The position numbers were made by a program, and so were the translations under genes. From assembly GCA_947650285.1 (NCBI GenBank), contig CANTFL010000151.1, forward strand, positions 62,001-126,000: a stretch of 64,000 nt of DNA, given 5' to 3'. Of the stretch, positions 1 to 9,400 are shown one piece after another (positions within the stretch are counted from its first letter, which is position 1; every line of letters begins with the position of its first letter). This DNA is from Hyaloperonospora brassicae (Eukaryota; Oomycota; Peronosporomycetes; Peronosporales; Peronosporaceae). Under the pieces are notes generated by a model. It was given only the letters and a program-made list of their open reading frames with translations, was not told where the DNA came from and did not search any database.

Positions 1-353
1 CGCATCTACTTCGGGTACGCTATGTACCTTCGCCGTGTTTTGAGATATCGCTAGTATGCTTACAACATGTCGGTTGTCTGTTGTTGTAGGAAGAGTGCAC
101 ATACTCCGACGTCTTCCGCTCGTTCGCCGTGTCATCGTATTCAGGTATTTGCATCGGTATTTACCGCCTGTCAACACAAACGATTGGATTGTCGGGTCAT
201 GTTGAACTGCCCATCGTCATTACGACTCCGAAAGCTGATCTCAAACTTATGAAGAGCGATCGAGTTTTTGTTTTGATTGGAGTTCATACGCTAGAGCGTG
301 CGGCCACGAAGATTCAGCATCAGTATCGACGGTACAAAGAGACCTCGATCTAG
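1..353 (+). CDS. BK/Slo-type calcium-activated K+ channel, C-terminal fragment
   Basis: The 3' end of a gene that begins before the window. From about position 90 one frame runs to the TAG at 351-353. It contains a CIGIYRL segment followed about 20 residues later by an IVITTPKADL...DRVFVL segment. This matches the arrangement at the end of the RCK2 domain of BK/Slo channels (GIYRL, then VITNPP...DLIF). The protein then ends in an IQ-like motif (AATKIQHQYRRYK), a possible calmodulin site. The upstream part reads SGTLCTFA in another frame. It can be joined by a 55-bp GT-AG intron at 35-89, but this junction is uncertain. Family role: voltage- and calcium-gated potassium efflux at a membrane. 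It converges on the methyltransferase gene, with about 100 bp between the stops. Confidence 0.5.
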
Positions 354-452
354 TGATGAAGGAGGAAGTGAATAAGAGGACAGAGCATGCCGACGGGCAA
401 GATGAGCTAGCAGATGACTTCTATTGTTGCGTTGAAGCTTATCACGAACACA

Positions 453-1628
453 TCACGACTTGCGACTTTTTTTCGTGCCTGACTGCTTGCTTCCCTTTGA
501 GCGATTGGGAGCGTGTTGCTTACGCTTTTGATTGTTGTTGTCCCTGTGGCGATTGCTGGCGTCCTTGTAGTTGCTAATGCTCGCGGCGCCCGTGCTGCCA
601 CTAAATCCCTTCCGCTTTTTCTTCTTCTTAGAACCTAGCATATCGTCTAGCGAGGGCGTCAGCAGCAAGTATACCTTCTCAAGGATATCTGCGGTAACTG
701 GCTCAATCGTATCACGGCACCCGTCATCGTCAGGCACGGCTGCCCCCTCGTCTTCATCTGGAAGCCGCGCTTGTCCTCCAGGCACGAAAACAAACGTCTG
801 CGAATCCCAGATGGGGAACGAGCCTTTTGAGAGTACCTTCTTGTTCGTGTATCCCGGGTACAAGCACCGATCAAAGATTATGGACCGCTTGTGGCAAAGG
901 TGATTGGTCTTGGCAATGTTCTCGATGCCCCATTGACCGAAAGGTGCCTTCGTTTTGTGCGTGACATGTACTTCCCCAGTAGCCGTCAGCACGTGACCCA
1001 CGTGACTAAAGAAATCGTGCAACAGCTTCTTGTTACTTTCCATCTCGTCGTTCTGTCCGTCTTTTCCGTCCAGTGCCCGGACGCACGGGAAGTTCCAAAT
1101 GACGCGGTCAAACTGGCCCAATGCTTTCAGTTGCTCAGCGTCCGTTGCATCGACTTCGTGCTTCACCGTCACATGAGACATTGCAGAAAGCTCAGCAAGT
1201 ATCGTTTCCCCTTCCGGGTACGTCTCGACTATCGACGTCCTGCTCTCGTGCGACGTAGCGACAAACTCCACGCCAGAGTCGACACCCAGTGCTCTGGCGA
1301 GCGCCAACGAGTACGAAAAGTTGCCGTCTCCCACTGTCAAGATCCGTCTTAACTTCGACGCATCGTACAGACCGATGCAGTGTTTTTCAGCTTGCGCTGA
1401 CGGCGGCGCTGGAACGTTTCGGTCCTTTGCGGCAGCGTCAGTCGTCGTCTTCGGTCCCATGCGCGGACACATCTCGGGACGCACGTTTGGCAGCGAGCCA
1501 GGGCGGCTGTGCAGCACGATCTTGTAGCAGCAGGCGACGCAGCGCTGGAGGGCGCAGCGAAGCGTATCGCGGTGCACGCATAGCAAGTGCAGGTCGCGCG
1601 CTTGCGGTTCGCTCTCGTCATCGGCCAT
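453..1628 (-). CDS. BMT5-like (DUF2431) rRNA methyltransferase
   Basis: An uninterrupted frame of 391 codons from the ATG at 1628. It carries the DUF2431/BMT5 Rossmann-fold signature: VGDGNFSYSLAL (residues about 99-110, the SAM-binding glycine loop), HEVDAT (about 157-162) and FDRVIWNFP (about 173-181). Yeast Bmt5 methylates a uridine of 25S rRNA in the nucleolus, and the same role is inferred here. The C-terminus after about residue 330 is very lysine-rich, including a run of five Lys, which fits nucleolar targeting. An N-terminal extension has several Cys residues (CVACC). The frame is open further upstream to 1736, but that part overlaps promoter repeats, so the 1628 ATG is preferred; Met53 or Met57 are alternatives. 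No intron is seen. It is divergent from the dynamin gene, 265 bp away. Confidence 0.8.
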   Translation of the reverse strand: MADDESEPQARDLHLLCVHRDTLRCALQRCVACCYKIVLHSRPGSLPNVRPEMCPRMGPKTTTDAAAKDRNVPAPPSAQAEKHCIGLYDASKLRRILTVGDGNFSYSLALARALGVDSGVEFVATSHESRTSIVETYPEGETILAELSAMSHVTVKHEVDATDAEQLKALGQFDRVIWNFPCVRALDGKDGQNDEMESNKKLLHDFFSHVGHVLTATGEVHVTHKTKAPFGQWGIENIAKTNHLCHKRSIIFDRCLYPGYTNKKVLSKGSFPIWDSQTFVFVPGGQARLPDEDEGAAVPDDDGCRDTIEPVTADILEKVYLLLTPSLDDMLGSKKKKKRKGFSGSTGAASISNYKDASNRHRDNNNQKRKQHAPNRSKGSKQSGTKKSRKS

Positions 1629-1893
1629 GGCTGATTGATTGGCATTGCGTTGGCGCGTGGGTCCCCCGCGGAAGTGACACTGCGCCACACCACGTCCACA
1701 CGACCCACTCCGCCACACCATGTCCACACGACCCAAGTCCTCCTCTTTTTAGTGACGTCGCTGGGCCCATTTAGAAATCAATCCATTCTTCTTAGAAATT
1801 CCACTCCACGCAAGAGGGAGAAAAGGGCACGCGCGCATCAAATTGAGCAGCAGCAGTCGCAGCAGCAGCAGCAGTAGCACTTCTAGGGGCGCC
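1629..1893. promoter_or_regulatory. Shared divergent promoter with a 28-bp tandem repeat
   Basis: The only space between the start codons of two divergent genes, so it must hold both 5' regions. It contains two near-perfect copies of a 28-bp unit (1683-1710 and 1711-1738) beginning CGCCACACC and containing GTCCACACGACCCA. Close to the dynamin start there is an AGC-repeat tract (about 1846-1876). No TATA box is obvious. Use of the repeats as protein binding sites is an inference. Confidence 0.55.
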
Positions 1894-4020
1894 ATGGACC
1901 AATTGATTCCCATCATCAACAAGCTGCAGGACGTGTTCAGTGCCATTGGGCAGTCTCCGATCAACTTGCCGCAGATCGTCGTCATTGGCAGCCAGAGCAG
2001 CGGCAAGTCGTCCGTTCTGGAGAACATTGTGGGCAAAGACTTTTTGCCGCGTGGCTCGGGCATCGTGACGCGTCGCCCTCTCATTTTGCAGCTTTACAAC
2101 TCGTCAACAAGTGGCGGGCAGGAGGAGGAGGAAGAGGGAGCGGCTGCTGAGGGGGCCGAGGAGTGGGGCGAGTTTCTGCACGTCCCCGGGCGCAAGTTTA
2201 CGGACTTTCACGAGATCCGTCAAGAGATTGAGAAGGAAACGGACCGCATCACGGGCACGAACAAGGGCATTAGCAACAAGAGCATCAACCTTAAGGTCTT
2301 TTCTCCGCATGTGCTGAACCTCACGCTCGTGGACCTGCCGGGGATCACGAAAGTGCCGGTGGGCGACCAACCCGTGGACATTGAAGAGCAGATCCGAGAC
2401 ATGTGCACAGCGTTCATTTCGAACCCCAACTCGATCATTCTGGCTGTCACGTCGGCGAATACGGACTTGGCCAACAGTGACGCGCTCAAGATGGCGCGGG
2501 AGATTGACCCGGACGGACAACGCACCATTGGCGTGCTCACGAAACTAGACCTGATGGATGATGGTACCGATGCCATGGACATGCTACAGGGACGTGTGAT
2601 TCCGCTCAAGAGAGGGTACGTGGGCGTAGTGAATCGCAGTCAAGCGGACATCAACTCCCAGCTCTCGATTCGTGACTCGTTGTCGAAAGAGCAGAAGTTT
2701 TTCAAGACGCACCCGGCGTACCGAGCCATCGCGTCGAGAATGGGCACGCAGTATTTGTCCAAGACGCTGAATACGATCTTGATGCATCACATTCGAGACT
2801 GCCTTCCGGACATCAAATCGAAGATTACCAGCATGGTCACTGATCTGGATCAGGAGCTTGGTGAGATGGGGTCCCCCACGGAGCAGATGACGGCTACTGA
2901 AATGGGCGGCTGTTTGCTGAATCTGCTGTCGCACTTTTCGAGCAATTTTACGAACTCCCTGGACGGACGCAACCACCAGCTCGTGGAAATGGACGAGCTG
3001 TACGGCGGCGCGCGCATCAGTTACATTTTCAACGAGATCTTTTCCAAGTCTCTACGAGAAGTGAATCCTTTTGACGGACTGAGTGACGAGGACATACGTA
3101 CTACCATTCGCAACGCCAACGGCCCGCGCCAGGCGCTGTTCGTTCCTGAAGTTTCGTTTGAGCTGCTGGCGAAGCGTCAGATCAGCCGTTTGGAGCAACC
3201 TGGCTTGCAGTGTGTGGACCTTGTGTTTGACGAGCTGCAGCGTGTGACGTCACAGTGTGAGACAATCGAGCTGTCGCGCTTCCCTGAACTGCGTGACCGC
3301 GTTATGGAAGTCGTGAACGGCATGTTGCGAGCGTCGTTGGTTCCGACGCAAGCGATGATTCAGAACCTCATCCAGATCGAGCTGGCTTACGTGAACACAA
3401 ACCACCCTGACTTTATTGGTGGCAGCCGTGCAGTGGCCCAATTGATGGAAAAAATGCAGCGTGAAACAATGGCATCAGCTGGGGCACCGACCAACAACAG
3501 CATGGCAAATCAGGACCCGCGGCGTCCAGGACAGGCATCAAAGCAGAACGCAGCTTCTGCGCCTGCAGTAGAGGAGAAGCAGGATGGAACTGGTCTCCCG
3601 TCGTTGTTTGGAAGTGGCCGCAAGAAAAGTAGTGCAGAGACGCAAGTGAGCTCGAAGCCGGCGGTTGTGAAGCTTCCTCAGGTACCAGTGAGCATGCGAC
3701 AAGGCGACGACCCCACTGACCGGGAACGCATTGAGACGGAAATCATCAAAAGTCTGCTCGCGTCTTACTTTGACATTGTGCGGAAAAACTTTCTGGACTT
3801 GGTGCCGAAAGCCATCATGTGCTTCATGGTGGGACGCTCGAAGGAGAACATTCAGAACGAGTTGGTTTCGTCCCTGTACCGCGAGGACAAGTTGTACGAG
3901 CTCCTGGCGGAGACAGGCGACATTGCGGTGCGACGCTCCAACTGTGATGAGATGCGGACGCTACTGCAGCGTGCTCTAGAAATCGTGAACGAAGTTCGCG
4001 ACTTCAATACGTTCAAGTGA
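1894..4020 (+). CDS. Dynamin-related GTPase (Dnm1/Drp1/Vps1 class)
   Basis: A 708-residue intron-free gene starting at the ATG in GCCATGGACC. The GTPase domain shows all G motifs: G1 GSQSSGKS (residues 32-39), the G2 threonine in VTRRPL (59), G3 DLPG (147-150) and G4 TKLD (216-219). A middle/stalk domain follows (about 220-500). A low-complexity Ser/Gln/Lys linker at about 525-605 takes the place of a PH domain. The C-terminal GTPase effector domain covers about residues 610-700. The absence of PH and proline-rich domains and the length place it with the Dnm1/Drp1/Vps1 group, which constricts mitochondria, peroxisomes or endosomes. Which of these it serves cannot be told here. An acidic Glu/Gly insert at residues 74-92 in the GTPase domain is unusual. 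The frame is open upstream to 1843 but has no ATG there. Confidence 0.93.
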   Translation: MDQLIPIINKLQDVFSAIGQSPINLPQIVVIGSQSSGKSSVLENIVGKDFLPRGSGIVTRRPLILQLYNSSTSGGQEEEEEGAAAEGAEEWGEFLHVPGRKFTDFHEIRQEIEKETDRITGTNKGISNKSINLKVFSPHVLNLTLVDLPGITKVPVGDQPVDIEEQIRDMCTAFISNPNSIILAVTSANTDLANSDALKMAREIDPDGQRTIGVLTKLDLMDDGTDAMDMLQGRVIPLKRGYVGVVNRSQADINSQLSIRDSLSKEQKFFKTHPAYRAIASRMGTQYLSKTLNTILMHHIRDCLPDIKSKITSMVTDLDQELGEMGSPTEQMTATEMGGCLLNLLSHFSSNFTNSLDGRNHQLVEMDELYGGARISYIFNEIFSKSLREVNPFDGLSDEDIRTTIRNANGPRQALFVPEVSFELLAKRQISRLEQPGLQCVDLVFDELQRVTSQCETIELSRFPELRDRVMEVVNGMLRASLVPTQAMIQNLIQIELAYVNTNHPDFIGGSRAVAQLMEKMQRETMASAGAPTNNSMANQDPRRPGQASKQNAASAPAVEEKQDGTGLPSLFGSGRKKSSAETQVSSKPAVVKLPQVPVSMRQGDDPTDRERIETEIIKSLLASYFDIVRKNFLDLVPKAIMCFMVGRSKENIQNELVSSLYREDKLYELLAETGDIAVRRSNCDEMRTLLQRALEIVNEVRDFNTFK

Positions 4021-4822
4021 ATCCAGGCAAGCGTTTTAGGCACTGAGGAAAATTGAGGCGGCCACTAACGCAGCAGTTGTTGACTTGTGTCAGGTTGAGC
4101 AGCTTTGCTGGTCATATCGTCATTCCAGGCGGCATACATGGAGCAATAACGTCATATGTTTTTTGCTACGTTGAGTACCGTCAATCTTGTTCGTGTGCTT
4201 GAGTGATCGAATTGCTCACGACGCCGGGGTGCACGCACTCCCACTGTAGAAGGTGAATAGTTCTCATTATCACGATCACGACACATTACTCAGTCACCCC
4301 ATCATCGGTGAGATATCCAGTACGAACCCTGCGCTATCACACTTTGATCCTGCGCTATCACACTTCGCATTCTCAACTACAGCTCGTCCGACTCCTCGTC
4401 AGTTGAGGAACGACTATTTGCAAGCATTTGCTTTTGGCGCCAGAGGTCATTATCGCAGATGAAGCAGTACCCTGGGCATTCTTGAAATCGCGTCGATCTC
4501 ATCGTTGCAAACGGATTCCGGCTCCTTGTCCGCCTATAGGGCTGCGTGGAGTCACACGTTGTTGTCTCCTCAAGGCACTACAGCTCTGAACAACTCGAGC
4601 GCACTTCAGCTCTCGTCATTTCCTTATCCAACGAATAGTCCGCGACCTTCCGAGCGCACTGCATGTTTTTGTGGATGCGTATGACTATAAACTTGCTCAG
4701 CATACACGACAATTTGGACATGTGGTATCGTATCGTTGACCGCTATCGTTGCTCCGAAACGAGTCTCGATGACGGATGGTACATTTGGATGCGTTGCGGT
4801 TATCAAAGTCATGTATAATTAT
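4021..4822. other. Intergenic 3' flank of the dynamin gene
   Basis: About 800 bases between the dynamin stop and element A. No convincing gene was found; open frames are short and have no recognisable motif. A short direct repeat, CTGCGCTATCACACTT, occurs twice around 4329-4366. The last five bases (ATTAT, 4818-4822) are the left target-site duplication of element A. Confidence 0.6.
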
Positions 4823-5210
4823 TGTAACGGGGCAGCCCGTTACATGATATTGTCACTTAAGGAAAGTGACAATAAAGAATATAAGATGGATATTCTTTAA
4901 ACAATATCACCAAAGTGGTGATATTGAAGGGTCGACCAAAGGGTCTGTTCATTGGTTGATATCGTGATGATATCAACCCACCAATCGCCGCAAGACGCGC
5001 GCAATGAGTGGTGACGAGACGTCACCATACATGCAGTTATATTAGTATAATTGAATTAAGTCAAACGAAGAGACAGTAGTTTAAAGACTTAATTTATTAA
5101 TATAACAGTTCTACTTTTACCCTACCTACGCTTCCTCGCTCGCCACGTGTACGTCCGTCGGGGCACCCAAATCCCTTGCGTTAAGTTACGCAAGGGTGTG
5201 CCCCGTTACA
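4823..5210 (+). repeat. 5' LTR of element A
   Basis: 388 bp bounded by TG and CA. It is almost wholly built of perfect inverted repeats: arms 4823-4831/4836-4844, 4850-4858/4864-4872, 4902-4911/4917-4926 and 4954-4963/4969-4978, plus one near the 3' end around CCCTTGCGT/ACGCAAGGG. Confidence 0.95.
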
Positions 5211-5212
5211 CC

Positions 5213-5220
5213 TGGTAGCA
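5213..5220 (+). other. Primer binding site (tRNA-iMet type)
   Basis: TGGTAGCA lies two bases after the 5' LTR. It is complementary to the TGCTACCA 3' end typical of eukaryotic initiator Met tRNA. The same motif sits at the equivalent place in copies B and C and in element D. Confidence 0.7.
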
Positions 5221-5254
5221 CTTTGTAGTCCTTCCAAGGACCACATCATCCAAC

Positions 5255-6409
5255 ATGAACATGTTGGATGAAGAAGACACCTTTCACGCCACGCGTGAAG
5301 GGTTTACCCATTTGAGTGACATCGAATGGGGTGCGGTAGAACGAATGAGTTCTACCGTAGGCGAACTCGTCGTCAGCACCATGTTGGAGTCTCTAGACAG
5401 AGACCAACAACATTCTGCTATCGCCAAGTTCATTCACAATGAACTTGCTCTCGAGAGGGAGAAAGTAGCCTTGCTTCACCAGCAAGGCTCTCAACAGGCC
5501 GAGCAGTTGAGAGAACTCGGTGCTCAACAGACGGAGCTGTTGAGACAGCAGCAATTCCATGCTGCTGTGGGCGGGACGGCGCATGCGCGTCGTCCCGAAG
5601 TGATGAAAGTCGACATCTCCAAGTACAGTGGAGTCCCGGAGGACTCCCTGTTACTATGGTTTGTCGAACTCGACAGAGCCCTAAGGGCTCGTCGCGTCGA
5701 AGATGAGCAAATGAAACTCACATTTGCTCAGACCCACTTGGCAGGGCGTGCCAAAACTTGGTCCCTGGGACTCGAGAGTAGCGACCCAAATGTGTTTAGG
5801 TCGCTAGATGACTTCAAGTCCCGGCTCAGACAAACGTTTGAGCCGCCACGTGCTGAGTTCAGGGCTCGTTCAGAGCTCCTGAAACTCAAGCAGGGTAAGC
5901 GTGATGTGCACGCTTACGCACAACATATACGACTCCTTGCGAGTAGTATAACTGCAAACCCAGTTCATGAACACACGTTGATTACGGTGTTCATGCAAGG
6001 GCTCGCAGAAGGGCCCGTCAGGAGCCACCTGTTCCGCCTTGAGCTGAATACGCTTGAAGAAGCGATATCAGCCGCGGAACAGGAAGACTTTAGCATGAGA
6101 CAGGCTCATGCTAGCTCAAACTCTTACCGTCCACCGAGACGACAAGAGATCGGAGGTCCAGAACCAATGGACCTCTGTTATGTTGAGAGCGAGAGACCTC
6201 GCTCTACAAGCAACAAGCGATTGCAGAGGTGCAATCGCTGTCAGAAGCTAGGGCACTACGCATACGAGTGTAGTGCTCCGCGCCCAGTACCAAACAGTAC
6301 CGAGCGAAATGGACGACCATTCGCCAGAAAGGGCAATGGGCGTGGGTCCAGCGCTGTTGCGAAGCCGCAACAGCGAGACGGGCCATCAAAAAATGGTCGG
6401 GGTCAGTAG
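5255..6409 (+). CDS. gag: Gag of element A
   Basis: An intact 384-codon ORF encoding the retrotransposon capsid/nucleocapsid protein that packages the element RNA. Residues about 60-115 are Gln/Glu/Leu-rich and likely coiled coil. A retrotransposon-gag domain follows (about 120-275). A CCHC zinc knuckle, C326-x2-C329-x4-H334-x4-C339, lies near the C-terminus, followed by a basic tail. The stop codon (6407-6409) lies inside a stem-loop just after a slippery heptamer, so a fraction of ribosomes should continue into pol. Copy C has a near-identical intact gag; copy B has a broken one. Confidence 0.93.
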   Translation: MNMLDEEDTFHATREGFTHLSDIEWGAVERMSSTVGELVVSTMLESLDRDQQHSAIAKFIHNELALEREKVALLHQQGSQQAEQLRELGAQQTELLRQQQFHAAVGGTAHARRPEVMKVDISKYSGVPEDSLLLWFVELDRALRARRVEDEQMKLTFAQTHLAGRAKTWSLGLESSDPNVFRSLDDFKSRLRQTFEPPRAEFRARSELLKLKQGKRDVHAYAQHIRLLASSITANPVHEHTLITVFMQGLAEGPVRSHLFRLELNTLEEAISAAEQEDFSMRQAHASSNSYRPPRRQEIGGPEPMDLCYVESERPRSTSNKRLQRCNRCQKLGHYAYECSAPRPVPNSTERNGRPFARKGNGRGSSAVAKPQQRDGPSKNGRGQ

Positions 6410-6426
6410 GGGCGGAGCGCCCTACT
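6388..6426 (+). promoter_or_regulatory. Probable -1 ribosomal frameshift signal, gag-pol
   Basis: The heptamer A-AAA-AAT (6388-6394) is in the gag frame with the X-XXY-YYZ arrangement. After a 10-nt spacer comes a stem-loop: AGTAGGGGCG (6405-6414, one bulged G), loop GAG, CGCCCTACT (6418-6426). The gag TAG is in the 5' arm. The -1 frame is open from the heptamer into the protease. This is the only simple way to reach pol, which has no nearby ATG. Caution: hairpins are everywhere in this element, so the stem alone is weak evidence. Confidence 0.65.
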
Positions 6427-9400
6427 GATCCAGCAACCTCAAGAGAATTTGCAAACCTCTTGACGAAAGTTGCTCCAGATACACAATCATTGTGTGTCTC
6501 TGCACCTGGTGATGACGTTTCGCTCATCACCTTGAAGTTGGAAGCGACAAATGACTTGTCGCTTCGTGCCCTAGTAGACTGTGGGGCGTCGAACAACTTT
6601 GTTCGTCGCCAGTCACTAGAGGGTCGTAGGCTCAAGTTCGTTGAGCGCGACATTCCCCCTCACAAGGATGACGGTGCGCCTTGCAACAGGCGCATCGATA
6701 ACCGTTGAGAAACGTGTAGTAGGAATCCACTACACGTTAGAGGGCGAGCAGTACGATGATGACTTCATCGTACTAGATCTGGATGACAAATTTGATGTCA
6801 TCCTGGGATTACCTTGGCTCAGAAAATACGAGCCAAGGGTGAGCTGGCAGCATCGATCCGTGAAGATGCCTGCTGCTTGTTCATCAGATGGCCATCTGAT
6901 GAACATCTTGGAGCGTCCACAAGCGTGTGGATGTTCTGCGAGTGAGTGCGATGGCCTCACTTGCGGTACGGTCGTTAGCACGACTGCACAAGGTCACAGT
7001 GTAGTTGATCACTACACTGTGGAGCAAGCTCCCGGCGGCTGTACAGAAGTACAGGCTGCGCCGAAGGTCCACCACTCGAATAAGTCGAGTGGACCGGGAC
7101 ATGGATGCATGCCTAGCGGGCAGCATCTTAGAAGAAAGAAATCTGTTGCCCCCAAGGGGCAACATGAAAATCCTAGGTCGACTGGAGAGTCGACCGTAGA
7201 GGATCGGTTCCTGACTGTGGTTGCACAGCCACAGTCGGAAGACGTCGAGGGAATAAGTCCCCACGTACTTGAGGAAGGAGTTCCTCAAGAGTTGCTTGCT
7301 GAGGGATCAGGCCCTCAGCAACCTGTGGAAGCAAGATCCCAGGAAGAAACCGAGACGTTGAACGTCTTGGTTAATGACGGATCAAGCGTAGGCGCTTATA
7401 CGCTTGATCTGATTGTGCCTCCGAAGTTGACTTCGGAGATAACTCAGTTGCCAACGCTAGAACCGAAACGGTTCTTGCGTGATCTGCGTAGTGGCAAAGT
7501 CAAGCAGATCTGCGTACTCGTCACAGAGGACGAGTATGTGACCGACATTCGGTCGGCAACAGTATTTGCTGAGAACGAACGGGTTCTCAGCAGCTCATCG
7601 ATGGACGAAAGTGTCCTCGATGAGAAGACTCGGATTGAGCGATACGCGTCCCAATCCTGGGAGTCACTTCAGGCAAATCCTTTGTATAAGGATTTGATCG
7701 AATTCAGGGATGTGTTCCCTGAATCCGTACCTTGCGAGTTGCCTAAGGACAAAGGCACTCGACACGAGATCGAGCTCAAACCGGGCTCGAAATACTGTGT
7801 CATGAAGCAGTGGCCACTGCCTCGTGAACAAGTGATAGCGATCGACAAGTTCTTTGCCGATCGCTTAGCAGCGGGCCATGTGAGGGAATCAACATCCCCT
7901 CACAGCTCTCCGACCTTCTGTGTGCGAAAGGCCACAGGAGGGTGGCGGATAGTGCACGCATTCAACAAGTTGAATGCTGCAACGGTACCGGCTCAGACGC
8001 CGATACCGAGGAAGGACGTAATCATAGATGGTATGTCAAAGAGTACCATCTTTTCGTCCATGGATCTGATGGATGGATTCTATCAGATCCTGATGCGTGA
8101 ACGGGACGTCCCGTTCACAGCAGTGAGTACCCCCAGCGGGATGCTGTGGGAGTGGCTAGTGATGCCACAGGGGCTGAGTAATGCCCCTGCAACATTCAAC
8201 AGATGTGTAACAAATCTGTTGAGACCGGTGCGAGACTTCGCACCGAGTTACTTCGACGATGTGTTCGTCCATAGCCGGGCTATGGACGGGAAGACGGACG
8301 TTGAAGTTCACAGAACTCACGTTCGTCAGGTTCTTCAACTTATGCGCAAGCATAAGTTGTACGCCAACCTCAAGAAGTGTATATTCGCGGCTAGCGAAAT
8401 ACCACTTCTTGGGTGCATCGTGGGGAAACACGGCGTACGCCCTGATCCCGAAAAGATCAAGGCGATCACCGACTGGCCAGTGCCAGTCGATGTCAAGGGA
8501 CTTCGAAAGTTCCTTGGTCTTGCGGCGTACTTGCACAAGTACTCGCGCAACTACGCCGAGATGACGGTACATCTTTCTTGCTTGCTCAAGAAAAATGTCA
8601 AGTGGTCATGGAACGCTGAGTGCCAGCGTTCCTTTGAAGGTATCAAGCAAAGCTTGATGCAATCGCCGATCTTGGCGATTGCAGATCAGGACAGACCATT
8701 TCATGTGGTCTGTGACGCCAGTGATTTCGCAATCGGCTGTGCGTTAATGCAGTTCGATGCAGATGGCGCGGAGCGCGTCATCTGTTATCAATCGCGTCAG
8801 CTGCAAGCAGCTGAGCGTAATTACCCAGTGCATGACAAGGAACTCCTTGCCATGAAATACGCACTGGCTAAATTTCGCGTCTATCTCTTGGGAGATAGAC
8901 CGTTTGTAGTCTACACGGACCATGCGTCATTACGCACGGCCGTAAACAGCCCACACCTCTCGCAAAGAATGGCGAGGTGGCTGTCTTTCTTCGCGGAGTA
9001 TAACTTCTCCGTGGAGTATAAACCGGGACGACTCAATGTCGTCGCGGATGCTCTTTCGCGCCGGCCCGATTTCGAGCCGGACGCGCAATCCAACAGTGAG
9101 GACAAGCCCACTGTTGCGACACTGTCAGTCAGTGTCCCGTCGTCAAGTTTACTTGACGACGTACGAAAGGCATACGCGGAAGATAAGGATCTTCTGCGAT
9201 TGATGGATCATCTGGTGAATCCATCCAGTAAATCCATGAGGGATTTACCGGCTTTGTACCGATCCTCATCGGATCGGTATAGTACACGCAACGGATTGCT
9301 GTACTATACTGCTGTTGCCGACGACACGCCTCGTGTCGTCGTACCCGCTCATCATGATTTGCGATTGCGCATCATGTATGAGTGTCACGATGCCCCAACA

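Noticed and set aside
6405..6426. Treating the stem after the slippery site as proof of frameshifting
   Set aside because: Equivalent hairpins occur all over the element, so only the in-frame heptamer and the open -1 frame were used as main evidence.
8156..8572. 138-codon minus-strand ORF antisense to RT in element A
   Set aside because: It overlaps the conserved RT core, has no similarity to the 3' antisense ORFs and is what a strongly constrained sense frame plus hairpins can produce by chance.
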